Assembly (NCBI GenBank): GCA_024235895.1
Contig: JACKLM010000011.1
Span: 1-13,312, forward strand
Length of the DNA stretch: 13,312 bases
DNA from: Burkholderiaceae bacterium
GTDB taxonomy: Bacteria > Pseudomonadota > Gammaproteobacteria > Burkholderiales > Burkholderiaceae_C
Direction: 5' to 3'
This document shows positions 1 through 6,183 of the stretch, one piece after another. Within the stretch, counting starts at the first letter, position 1. Each line of letters starts with the position of its first letter. The position numbers were made by a program, and so were the translations under genes. The notes below the pieces were generated by a model. That model saw only the letters and a program-made list of their open reading frames with translations. It was not told where the DNA came from and searched no databases.

Positions 1-74
1 TCGTGCGGGGCGGTCGGCTCGGTGGCGTAATGCGGCCCGCCGGGCAGCTCGATACGGTCACGGGGGTCGGTCAT
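1..74 (-). CDS. N-terminal fragment of an unidentified phage gene (runs off the window)
   Basis: An ATG on the minus strand at 74 overlaps the TGA of the preceding gene by 4 bases (ATGA), the junction style used throughout this operon, and the frame stays open to the window edge. The visible 24 residues begin MTDPRDRIELPGG and continue to PTAPH. They contain no family motif that I recognise. The gene is inferred to be real from the translational coupling and from its place downstream of the neck-protein candidate in the same transcript; another head or neck protein would be a natural guess but nothing in the residues shows it. Confidence 0.5.
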   Translation of the reverse strand, partial: MTDPRDRIELPGGPHYATEPTAPH

Positions 75-688
75 GACTGCGTCTCCTTGAGCACGCGGAT
101 GGACATCGCCACCGCGCGCTCGACGTTGGGGCCGAGTGCGCCGCCGGCCAGCTCGCCGCGCAGCGCGGCGGTGAGCATCTCGGCGGCGGCCTCGCCAATC
201 TGGGGGGCCAGCCAATCCAGCCCATCGGCCTGCAATTGCTCGATCGCCCGGCGCAGCCACGGGTTGCCGGCGCGGGCGCGCTGATGCACCTTGGTGGCGA
301 CGGCGATCTCGCCGTCCTTGATCGCCTGTTTGAGCGCCTCATCGCGAGGCAGCGGCTTGACGCGCTTGGAGTTCTTGCGCTGGCCGTGGCCATTTACCCA
401 GAAGAACAGCCGCTTGCCGGGTTTGGCGCGGATGGTGATCGCCGGGCGCCCGTCATGGAGGGCGCGCGCGTAGGGCGTATTGACCGCGAGCACGGCACCG
501 TCCGAGCCGTAGGGCTGGGACTCGTGCGCATCGCGCAGTTCGCCTGTGCGAAACGGCACATTCCCCTGCCGGGTCGCGATCTCGCGCAGCGCCTCGGCGA
601 TCTTCAGGGCGATCGCCTGCTCGGGCAGGCCGGGGCCGCTGACGGTGTAGGGCTTCAGGATGCCGCCGAGGCGCTGACGGATGGCCAT
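71..688 (-). CDS. HK97-gp10-like neck / tail-completion protein
   Basis: Predicted 205-aa virion morphogenesis protein that probably sits at the head-tail joint, where gp10/gpS-type proteins cap or connect the tail before joining. Visible signs: PFRTGELRDAH at residues 45-55 (the RTG-x-LR signature of gp10-like proteins), NTPYARALHDGRP at 70-82 (the Y/A-x-x-HDG motif shared with that family), then a basic loop and GNPWLRRAIEQL at 141-152 (the 'NPFLRRA' type end of the domain). A C-terminal helical extension follows to residue 205. The ATG at 688 overlaps the previous stop by one base (TGATG). It is encoded with the terminase rather than in the rightward operon where P2 keeps its tail-completion genes R and S. 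The assignment is from motifs only; a minor capsid protein is the main alternative. Confidence 0.6.
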   Translation of the reverse strand: MAIRQRLGGILKPYTVSGPGLPEQAIALKIAEALREIATRQGNVPFRTGELRDAHESQPYGSDGAVLAVNTPYARALHDGRPAITIRAKPGKRLFFWVNGHGQRKNSKRVKPLPRDEALKQAIKDGEIAVATKVHQRARAGNPWLRRAIEQLQADGLDWLAPQIGEAAAEMLTAALRGELAGGALGPNVERAVAMSIRVLKETQS

Positions 689-882
689 CAGGCGGGCTCC
701 TCGGCGAGGTACTCGCGGAGCGCTTCGATAAGGTGCGGGACCGGATCGACGCTGCCGAAATCACGGCAAGCCACCAGAACCTCCATGAATTCCTGAAGGT
801 TTGCACAGCCCTTGTCGAGACGACCAAGCACCCTCGCGAGTGCTTCGCGCTCCGCCGCGTGTCGGCGCGCCAGGCCGGCCAT
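688..882 (-). CDS. Small 64-aa protein of unknown function, packaging operon
   Basis: The start is placed at the ATG at 882, giving MAGLARRHAAEREALARVLG, because it overlaps the terminase stop by one base (TGATG); longer readings in this frame would run into the terminase coding region. The 64-residue product is mostly helical in character, with an N-terminal basic/Ala-rich amphipathic helix (residues 1-24), a short segment with two cysteines (C27 and C44), and an acidic C-terminus ending EYLAEEPA. There is no transmembrane segment or recognisable domain. Its position between terminase and a neck-protein candidate, with one-base overlaps on both sides, suggests a packaging or head-completion accessory, but no function can be read from the sequence. 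Confidence 0.6.
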   Translation of the reverse strand: MAGLARRHAAEREALARVLGRLDKGCANLQEFMEVLVACRDFGSVDPVPHLIEALREYLAEEPA

Positions 883-2516
883 CAGTTCCACACCTCGACC
901 ACGGCGCCGCCGCCCGGCGTGGCCCCGTGGCGCGCGCCGTCGGTGAGCATGGCGAGCGCCCAAAACAGGTCACCGTGGCCGCTCTCGTCGCTCGGGGCCT
1001 CATAGCGCAGCCCGTGCCCGCTCACGATCTTCTGCACGCTGTGCAGGCTCGCGAGCACATCCGGGTCGTTGGGCAGCACGATGCGCCGGTCCTCGACCAG
1101 CTTCAGCAGCCCCAGCGCCATGCGCTGCTTCTTGGACGCGTCGAAGTGCACGCCGACGGCGCGCGGACTGAGGTCGCGGCTCAATTCCTCGGCGAGCTGC
1201 ATCCCCAGGCCGGTGCGATCGATGCGCCATTGGTCGATCGCGTAGCGGCGATCGATGTCCAGCGCCAGCGCGCGCTGCTCGGCGAACGGCATGCCGCGCT
1301 CGATCCAGTGCCGCGAGAGCACGTAGCGGTCGGTGTAGCCATCGGTGACCGCGTCGCGCTCCTGCCCCAGCAGGGCGATGGCGGTACGGTGCGCGGTGCG
1401 GCCCACGTCCATGCCGGCGCGCAGCCGGCCCACGCGCACGGTCTCCACGCCCGGCACCGCGCAGGCGTGCAGCGCGTCCCAGCCGAGCAGGGCGCTCCCG
1501 TCCTCGGCGTACTGGCAGAGGTAGAACATCGCCCACGTGTCCGAATCGAACAGCCCGCGCAGTTCCTCGATCCCGCCCGGCAGGGGCATGCCCTGGGCGA
1601 TGGCGTCGTGGATGGTGATGCGCCAGCGGCGGAATTGCTCCCACCGCCCGCGATGGTTCTCGGCGATCTCCCAGCTCAAGGTGCCGGGCAGGAACGGCGT
1701 CGACGAGATCGTCACGCGCCCGCCGACGGCGGTGATGCTGGGCACGATCGCGCCCCACATCAGGCGCTGGTGCTTGGGCCGCAACCAGTCGAATTCGTCG
1801 AAGATCACGTCGCCGTGAAAGCCCTGGCCGGTGCGCCAGTTGCTCGACAGCGCGCGCGCTTCGACGCCGTTGACGACGATGCAGTCGACACGGTCGTCGG
1901 TCGCGGTGATTTCGAGGCGCGCCATGTGGTGGCGCACATAGCCCAGGATAATCAGGGCCTGGTCCTCGGACGCCGACAGCACCAATTGATTGCGCCCGGC
2001 CATCAGGCCGAGCAGCACGCGCAGCCCGATCACGTAGGAGAACCCGATCTGCCGCGCCTTGCGGACGTGCTGGAAGCGATCGTCCGATTCGATGAACTCG
2101 CGCTGGTAGGCATACAACCCGTATTCCGGCGACAGCACGAAATCCATCAATTCCGCGCTCACCGCCTGGCGCACCGTCGGGCGCGGCTTGGGCTTGGGCT
2201 GTTGCTTGGCGAGGCGGTCGCGGGCCTTGGTCAACTTGGCGAGACGGTCGGCGCTGGCGTTGGTGCTGCGCTGCTTGGTCAGGCGGCTGATTTCGCTATC
2301 GAGCTGAGCGAGTGAATTGCGGCGCTCGGCCAGCATGCGGTACCACCCGCCGGCCTTCGCCCAGCCGCGCACCGTGCGGCTGCTGCACCCGATGCGCTGC
2401 GCGATCTCCTCGGGCGTGTCGCCGGAGAGCAGTGCCTCGCGGGCAAGGTCGCGGGTCTCGTCGCCGTATTTGCGCGGACGGCCCCGGCGCGGCGCGGCGT
2501 CTGTCTTGGCGGCCAT
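882..2516 (-). CDS. P: Terminase large subunit (gpP-like ATPase/nuclease)
   Basis: The 544-aa motor protein that cuts phage DNA and pumps it into the prohead through the portal. The N-terminus (about residues 11-55, GRPRKYGDETRDL...) is a helix-turn-helix-like segment with EEIAQRIGCSSRTVRGWA, as in P2 gpP. A basic coiled stretch follows (60-115). The ATPase core shows AYQREF at 136-141 (adenine-binding Q-type motif), KARQIGFS at 153-160 (variant Walker A), VIFDEFDWL at 237-245 (Walker B with catalytic Glu) and SSTP at 271-274 (coupling motif). The RNase-H-like nuclease has acidic residues in GMDVG (D370), RIDRTGLG (D433) and GHGD (D516). The length fits P2 gpP-type terminases. The ATG at 2516 overlaps the upstream stop by one base. 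In a P2 context it would be expected to pair with a small terminase gpM, which I do not recognise in this window. Confidence 0.9.
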   Translation of the reverse strand: MAAKTDAAPRRGRPRKYGDETRDLAREALLSGDTPEEIAQRIGCSSRTVRGWAKAGGWYRMLAERRNSLAQLDSEISRLTKQRSTNASADRLAKLTKARDRLAKQQPKPKPRPTVRQAVSAELMDFVLSPEYGLYAYQREFIESDDRFQHVRKARQIGFSYVIGLRVLLGLMAGRNQLVLSASEDQALIILGYVRHHMARLEITATDDRVDCIVVNGVEARALSSNWRTGQGFHGDVIFDEFDWLRPKHQRLMWGAIVPSITAVGGRVTISSTPFLPGTLSWEIAENHRGRWEQFRRWRITIHDAIAQGMPLPGGIEELRGLFDSDTWAMFYLCQYAEDGSALLGWDALHACAVPGVETVRVGRLRAGMDVGRTAHRTAIALLGQERDAVTDGYTDRYVLSRHWIERGMPFAEQRALALDIDRRYAIDQWRIDRTGLGMQLAEELSRDLSPRAVGVHFDASKKQRMALGLLKLVEDRRIVLPNDPDVLASLHSVQKIVSGHGLRYEAPSDESGHGDLFWALAMLTDGARHGATPGGGAVVEVWN

Positions 2517-2755
2517 CAGCGCAGCACCTCGCGCAGATGCGCCAGCGCGACGCGCCCGACCAGCTCGTCGCGCGGGTCGCGTGGCTCGCGGTGCACGCGG
2601 GCGACCTCGCGGGCCTCGTGGCCCTCGACCCAGCCGCGCAGCCAGTGGGCGCGCTTGTCTGTGCGCCGGTATGGGCAGGATTCACGATCCGCGCCCGCCG
2701 CCCCGGCGGTCTTGCCTTCCTCGAACCAGGCTTGCGGGTGGTCGCAGCGGCTCAC
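2516..2755 (-). CDS. Rmf/CrpP-like small protein
   Basis: A 79-aa protein beginning at a GTG at 2755 that overlaps the previous stop (GTGA). The pattern A-W-F-E-E-G-K-x-A-G followed by CPY (residues 27-29) and R-x-HWLRGWVEG (35-45) matches the conserved core of ribosome modulation factor and CrpP-type small proteins, in which a GR/GK-x-A segment, a CPY motif and a W-L-x-GW motif recur. Rmf dimerises ribosomes in stationary phase; many phage and element-borne relatives have no established role. The C-terminal tail (50-79) is Arg-rich and diverged. In this operon it lies directly before the terminase. The family placement is by motif recognition. Function could be ribosome binding, nucleic-acid binding, or an unrelated use of the fold. 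Confidence 0.6.
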   Translation of the reverse strand: MSRCDHPQAWFEEGKTAGAAGADRESCPYRRTDKRAHWLRGWVEGHEAREVARVHREPRDPRDELVGRVALAHLREVLR

Positions 2756-2952
2756 CGCTTGCCACCCATTGCCGCGATGCGGCGGTCGAGATCGGCGATC
2801 ACGCCCGGGCGGTCGCGCTTCATGCGTCGGTACATGGCCGCGCGCACTTGGCGCGGCACGGCGGCCCCGGATGGCGAACGGCCCGCGAGATAGCGGGCCA
2901 GGTGTTCGCGGCGCGCGTCTTCCTCGGGCGGGAGCGGCGGCGTGCCGCTCAT
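2752..2952 (-). CDS. Small 66-aa protein of unknown function
   Basis: The start chosen is the ATG at 2952, which overlaps the methyltransferase stop in an ATGA junction; the frame is open further upstream but there it lies antisense-like within the methyltransferase coding region. The product reads MSGTPPLPPEEDARREHLAR at its start, then a basic helical region (YLAGRSPSG, VRAAMYRRMKRDRPG) and ends with a helix DLDRRIAAMGGKR. It is soluble, strongly charged and probably an all-helical nucleic-acid- or protein-binding accessory. I do not recognise a family with confidence. It lies in the block of extra genes between portal and terminase, and its GTGA overlap with the Rmf-like gene suggests coupled translation. 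Confidence 0.6.
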   Translation of the reverse strand: MSGTPPLPPEEDARREHLARYLAGRSPSGAAVPRQVRAAMYRRMKRDRPGVIADLDRRIAAMGGKR

Positions 2953-3686
2953 GCGAACAGCTTCGTTTGCGCCGGCTGCTCGGCGAGCCGCCGGCAGGCG
3001 ATGGCGTGATAGTCCGCGCTCATCTCGCAGCCGAGAAAGCGCCGCCCGGTGTTGAGCGCCGCGAGCCCGGTGGTGCCGGAGCCGGCGAACGGGTCGAGCA
3101 CCAGGCCGCCCTCGGGACACAGCGGCATCAGGGCTTCCATCAGCGGCAGCGGCTTGCCGGCGATGTGCTGTTTCGCCCCGCCGGCCATCGGGGCGAAGCG
3201 GAACACGCCGGGCATCGGCGGGCCGGCCAGCGTCCACGGGCCTTTGCTGCCCCACACCAGGAATTCGGCTTGCGCGCGCGGGCGGCCTGGCTGCGGGCGC
3301 GCGCCCTCGGTCTTGTCCCAGACCACGGTACCGCGCCAGTTCAGGCCGGCGGCCTGGATCGCGTCGGTCAGCACCGGGTACTGGCGCCAGTCGATGAACA
3401 CCCCGAACGCCGCGCCGGGGCGCATGGCATGCATGGCGTGCGTCAGCCACAGCGTGCACCAGGCGAAGAATCCTCGCTGGTCGCGGGTGTCGCCGCCGAA
3501 CTCCGGATAGAGTGTGCGCTGATCGCTATTCAGGTACTTGGCGGCGGTGCCGCCCATGCGGTCCCCGCGAAACTGTCCGCCCGAGGAATAGGGCGGGTCG
3601 CAGATGAGCGCGTCCACGCTCTCGGCAGGCAGGGTCGGCAGCCACAGCAGGCTGTCACCGTGGTGAATGTGCCAAGTCTCAAGCAT
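2949..3686 (-). CDS. Beta-class site-specific DNA methyltransferase (N6-adenine or N4-cytosine)
   Basis: A 245-aa SAM-dependent amino-methyltransferase that modifies DNA bases. Motif IV, DPPYSSGG, is at residues 30-37 near the N-terminus. GKPLPLMEAL (177-186, motif X-like 'KP-x-x-L') follows, and motif I, DPFAGSGTTGLAAL, is at 198-211 near the C-terminus. The order IV ... X, I is that of the beta class. DPPY favours N6-adenine, though N4-cytosine is not excluded. The region between (about 100-170) would be the target-recognition part. The length is normal for a compact phage enzyme and no restriction endonuclease partner is nearby, so it is a solitary methylase, inferred to protect phage DNA or mark it before packaging. 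It starts at an ATG (3686), overlapping the upstream gene by 8 bases. Confidence 0.88.
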   Translation of the reverse strand: MLETWHIHHGDSLLWLPTLPAESVDALICDPPYSSGGQFRGDRMGGTAAKYLNSDQRTLYPEFGGDTRDQRGFFAWCTLWLTHAMHAMRPGAAFGVFIDWRQYPVLTDAIQAAGLNWRGTVVWDKTEGARPQPGRPRAQAEFLVWGSKGPWTLAGPPMPGVFRFAPMAGGAKQHIAGKPLPLMEALMPLCPEGGLVLDPFAGSGTTGLAALNTGRRFLGCEMSADYHAIACRRLAEQPAQTKLFA

Positions 3687-3963
3687 CGTCTAACAGTTCC
3701 GGGTGCAGGCGACGAAACAGCGATTCCTGAGCGGATGCCCGGACCTCGGCGCAGACGTTGCGATCCAGGGTGCGGAACGAATCCCGCAGAGCGGACGCCG
3801 TGACGATCGGATGCGACGTGCGAATGTCGATCGCGACCGACGAAAATCCGTCCAGCCGTTGCGCCCACTGGCGCAGGCGAGCGCCCAAGCGCTCACGCCA
3901 AGTCATCGGCGGCGGATTCCACGCCACGCGATACCAGTACCGCTCGCTGTGCGTCGTACTCAC
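3679..3963 (-). CDS. 94-aa protein of unknown function after portal
   Basis: The GTG at 3963 is chosen because it forms a GTGA overlap with the portal stop; an in-frame ATG farther upstream would lie inside the portal gene. The product begins with residues STTHSERYWYRVAWNPPP after the initiator, continues with a basic amphipathic helix (TWRERLGARLRQWAQRL), then a beta-like segment (GFSSVAIDIRTSHPI) and a helical end with RLHPELLDDA. There is no membrane segment and I recognise no family. Being the first gene after the portal in the leftward operon, it could be a portal- or packaging-associated factor, and it is one of several small proteins that might stand in for the missing small terminase, but that is speculation. 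Confidence 0.6.
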   Translation of the reverse strand: MSTTHSERYWYRVAWNPPPMTWRERLGARLRQWAQRLDGFSSVAIDIRTSHPIVTASALRDSFRTLDRNVCAEVRASAQESLFRRLHPELLDDA

Positions 3964-5162
3964 GACCGTGCCCACGCCTTCAGCAACAACCGCATGCGCG
4001 CGTCCTCGTCGGCCTTGGTCAGGCCGCCCGGCGCCGGGCCGTCCTGGCCGATCCATTCGCGGGCCTCATCGGCGGTCAGCACGCCCGCCGCGACCCAATT
4101 GGCGATCTGCGAGGAATCCACGTCCGGCGGGGTCAGGTCGATGCCCTCGAACTGCACGCCACGCGGGTCGATGCCCAGTTCGCGCAGCAACGGCGCGAGC
4201 TGTTGAAGCATTCGGGCGCGCATCGGGCGCAGAGTCAGCAGCTCGAACAGATGGAGCTGTCCGGTCACCTCGCCGCCACCGCCCAGCGAGCCGGCGGAGA
4301 CAATGCCCAACATGCGCGGCGGCACGCCGTGGGCGATGGGCATACGGTCGCGTGCGGCGTCCAGCAGCTTGAGGAAATCGGCATCCTTCAGCTCGGCGGT
4401 GACGCGCTTGAATTCGACCTCGTGCTCGGCCTCGGGCAGGTGCAGATAGAGCGTGCGGTGCGCGTTCTCCAGGCCCTTGAACTCGCCCCGGAAAAACTGC
4501 TTGGTGGCCTCCTTCTGCGCCGCCGTCAGCTCAAACCCTTTGGTGATCACGACATGCTCGGGCATGGCGTGGTTGTCGAAGAAGGCGGCGTTGAAGTCGG
4601 TGGCGGCGCGCGCCAGCGCCATCATGCCGTTCGCGCCGATCCAGCTCGGGTAGGCGTAGTAGCCGCCACCGGGGCAGCTTGGCCGCAGGTGCTTGGTCTG
4701 GTTGGCCGCAAAGGGGGTGCGCTTCTCGGTGTCGCCTTCGTAGACGCGTTGCAGGGCGCGATCACCGGTCAGGCGGATCATGGTCACCGACGGCAGGCGG
4801 GTCAGACGCAGCAGCTTGCCGCGTGCATCGCGCACGGTCTCCAGCCAGCAGTTGCCGTAGGTCTCTTCGTCCACTCCGAGATCGGTGAACAGCGCCGCCG
4901 TGCCGTCTACGGTCACGGCATCAAGGCGCGCCTGGTCGGCGTCGCGCTCGCAGCGTAGGCCGAGGCCGTAGGCACCGGCGGCCTTGATGTGGATCGCCCG
5001 GCAGTGCTCGGGCGAGGTCAGGTAGAGCCGCAGCAGCGCCAGCGGATCGATGGGCCAGAACAATTCGCCGTCGATGCCCACGCTCGACGAAACGAGCAGG
5101 GACGGCAGTTCGGATTTCCACACCTCGGCGGAGGCGGTTGGCTTGGATTCGGTGTCGCTCAT
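3960..5162 (-). CDS. Q: Phage portal protein (gpQ/PBSX type)
   Basis: A 400-aa protein forming the dodecameric ring at the unique capsid vertex, through which the terminase packages DNA and to which the neck attaches. Features typical of gpQ/PBSX portals are an early FWPIDPLALLRL segment (35-46), TYGNCWLETVRD (101-112, the 'G-N-x-x-x-E' core strand), YPSWIGANGMMALA (171-184, the 'YG-P-x-W-x' region before the long helix), and AHGVPPRMLGIVSAGSLGG (277-295, the conserved 'IP-P-x-x-LG' turn). The C-terminus contains a helical region ending LLLKAWARS. I prefer the ATG at 5162 (MSDTESKPT), where sequence becomes portal-like. An upstream in-frame ATG at 5222, with a GGAG about 11 bases before it, would add 20 residues and would start inside the palindrome. 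It is the first gene of the leftward operon, divergent from the protease gene. Confidence 0.88.
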   Translation of the reverse strand: MSDTESKPTASAEVWKSELPSLLVSSSVGIDGELFWPIDPLALLRLYLTSPEHCRAIHIKAAGAYGLGLRCERDADQARLDAVTVDGTAALFTDLGVDEETYGNCWLETVRDARGKLLRLTRLPSVTMIRLTGDRALQRVYEGDTEKRTPFAANQTKHLRPSCPGGGYYAYPSWIGANGMMALARAATDFNAAFFDNHAMPEHVVITKGFELTAAQKEATKQFFRGEFKGLENAHRTLYLHLPEAEHEVEFKRVTAELKDADFLKLLDAARDRMPIAHGVPPRMLGIVSAGSLGGGGEVTGQLHLFELLTLRPMRARMLQQLAPLLRELGIDPRGVQFEGIDLTPPDVDSSQIANWVAAGVLTADEAREWIGQDGPAPGGLTKADEDARMRLLLKAWARS

Positions 5163-5284
5163 GCGCCAATCATGCGCAGCGACCACCGCATATTGTGGGT
5201 CGTCAATGGGTGAATATCCCATATATGGGATAACTCCACGGCGCGGCCTGGATGGCGAATTTTCCCCCATGTATATCCACGGGC
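5163..5284. promoter_or_regulatory. Divergent late-operon control region
   Basis: This 122-base non-coding interval separates the start codons of the two divergent head operons and is visibly richer in A+T than its surroundings. It occupies the place of the paired P2 late promoters for the QP and ONM operons, which are switched on by a zinc-finger activator (Ogr/Delta family). I cannot place -35/-10 boxes or a convincing Ogr site (TGT-N12-ACA) with confidence. The clearest element is the palindrome at 5215-5232. The promoter function is inferred from the divergent gene layout and composition. Confidence 0.55.
5215..5232. repeat. 18-bp perfect palindrome, candidate operator/activator site
   Basis: The bases TATCCCATATATGGGATA read identically on both strands. 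A further ATGGG at 5206-5210 can also pair with the CCCAT arm, so the site has overlapping dyads. An uninterrupted 18-bp palindrome of mixed sequence in the only sizeable intergenic gap strongly suggests a binding site for a dimeric regulator of one or both head operons. It overlaps the alternative upstream start of the portal gene (5222, minus strand). It does not look like an intrinsic terminator because no T tract follows. Confidence 0.6.
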
Positions 5285-6181
5285 ATGACCACCGCCGCGA
5301 ATCCGCCCAACGCCCAGCGTGCTCTCATCGATCTCGATGTGGAGTTCATCTCCCTGGTCGATCGCCCCGCCAACGGCAAGCCACTGGTGCTGAAGAGCGC
5401 CGAGGGCAAGCGCGTGCACACCTTCGCGATCGCCAAGACCGACGACGAGCAGATGCGCGCCTACGGCATCGTCTACGCGCCCGGCGAAGTGGATTCGCAG
5501 GGCGACACCGCGAGCGCCGATGTCATCAAGCGCGCGGCGAACAAGTTCATGCGCGCGGGCCGCGCCGAGAACGTCGACAAGAACCACAACTTCAGCCGCG
5601 AGCAGGCCTATGTGGCCGAAAGCTGGATCGTCCGCAAGGGCGATCCGCTGTTCCCGGATCAGGTCGACGCGTGGGCTGTGGGTATCCAGATCGGCGACCC
5701 GTTGCTGTGGCGCTCGCTCAAATCTGGCGACCTGACCGGCCTGTCCCTCGCCGGCATGGCCGAAACCGAACAACTCGGCGGCACCGCCGGGGTGACGAAA
5801 GACGACCAGCCGCCCGGCTGGTTCACCAAGTTATTCGGCAACACGCTGAAAACAAAGGAAAACGAAATGAACGAAGACGACGTTCGCCGCATCGTCGGCG
5901 AGACCGTGGGCGACGCGGTCACCAAGGCGCTCGCGGAGGCGGGCGTCGCCAAGAACAACCAGGGGAGCGATGGCGCCGGCAACGGCGCGGGCGGCAATGC
6001 CGGGGCGCAATCGGGGGGCCCGGCAGGCACCGACGCGGTGACCAAGGCCGACCTGACCGCGCTCGCCGACAGCCTGACCAAGGCGCTGAAGGACGGCATC
6101 GCCGACGCCCTGACCAAGGGCGCGGGCGAAGGTGGTATGTCCGACGACCGCCCGACCTACGACCCGACTCTGGGGGTGTGA
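5285..6181 (+). CDS. XkdF-like prohead protease fused to scaffold domain
   Basis: A 298-aa protein at the position of P2 gpO, which is both protease and internal scaffold. The N-terminus has DVEFISLVDRPANGKPL (18-34), typical of XkdF-type proteins. The protease domain contains YGIVYAPGEVDSQGD (60-74), DKNHNF (98-103, candidate catalytic His101), VAESWIV (110-116), WAVGIQIGDPLLW (130-142) and GDLTGLSLAG (148-157, candidate catalytic Ser154). From about residue 195 the sequence becomes a low-complexity scaffold: helical Ala/Lys/Asp stretches around a Gly/Ala/Asn linker. The start at 5285 is chosen because the conserved part begins shortly after; an in-frame ATG at 5252 adds 11 unlikely residues, and neither has a strong ribosome site. 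The gene ends two bases before the capsid start. The XkdF type (known from Bacillus PBSX) in a P2-like head is notable. Confidence 0.85.
   Translation: MTTAANPPNAQRALIDLDVEFISLVDRPANGKPLVLKSAEGKRVHTFAIAKTDDEQMRAYGIVYAPGEVDSQGDTASADVIKRAANKFMRAGRAENVDKNHNFSREQAYVAESWIVRKGDPLFPDQVDAWAVGIQIGDPLLWRSLKSGDLTGLSLAGMAETEQLGGTAGVTKDDQPPGWFTKLFGNTLKTKENEMNEDDVRRIVGETVGDAVTKALAEAGVAKNNQGSDGAGNGAGGNAGAQSGGPAGTDAVTKADLTALADSLTKALKDGIADALTKGAGEGGMSDDRPTYDPTLGV
5854..5859 (+). promoter_or_regulatory. Internal ribosome binding site for free scaffold
   Basis: AAAGGA lies seven bases (counting from the end of AGGA) before an in-frame ATG at 5867. This is the best Shine-Dalgarno sequence in the operon up to the sheath gene, and it sits in a short A-rich patch (about 5848-5870) within GC-rich coding sequence. 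A-richness keeps mRNA unfolded, so composition and spacing both suggest that this is a real start, not a chance match. Confidence 0.65.
5867..6181 (+). CDS. Nested in-frame scaffold protein (internal start of the protease gene)
   Basis: Translation from the ATG at 5867 would make a 104-aa protein equal to the C-terminal third of the protease-scaffold (MNEDDVRRIVGETVGDAVTK at its start). It has two helical segments rich in Ala/Lys/Asp (about residues 1-28 and 57-88), joined by a Gly/Asn/Ala linker, and ends in DPTLGV. Such composition is typical of tailed-phage scaffolds. The arrangement matches the known lambda C/Nu3 case, where scaffold is made from an internal start of the protease gene. 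The capsid gene begins two bases after the shared stop. The evidence is the Shine-Dalgarno site and the domain boundary; production of the short form has not been shown here. Confidence 0.6.
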   Translation: MNEDDVRRIVGETVGDAVTKALAEAGVAKNNQGSDGAGNGAGGNAGAQSGGPAGTDAVTKADLTALADSLTKALKDGIADALTKGAGEGGMSDDRPTYDPTLGV

Positions 6182-6183
6182 TC

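Noticed and set aside
801..2315. A 504-codon open frame on the plus strand opposite the terminase
   Set aside because: It is antisense to a gene with clear ATPase and nuclease motifs, its translation is rich in His/Arg/Ala/Gly with no domain, and long antisense frames are common in DNA this rich in GC.
5181..5240. A TTGACG hexamer on the minus strand as the -35 box of the portal promoter
   Set aside because: No acceptable -10 box is found 16-18 bases downstream, and P2-type late promoters depend on an activator and not on a -35 box.
5050..6183. The capsid reading frame stays open upstream through the whole protease gene, suggesting a possible longer capsid or frameshift fusion
   Set aside because: The upstream translation is Arg-rich and unlike any protein, the capsid has its own start two bases after the scaffold stop, and no slippery site is apparent.
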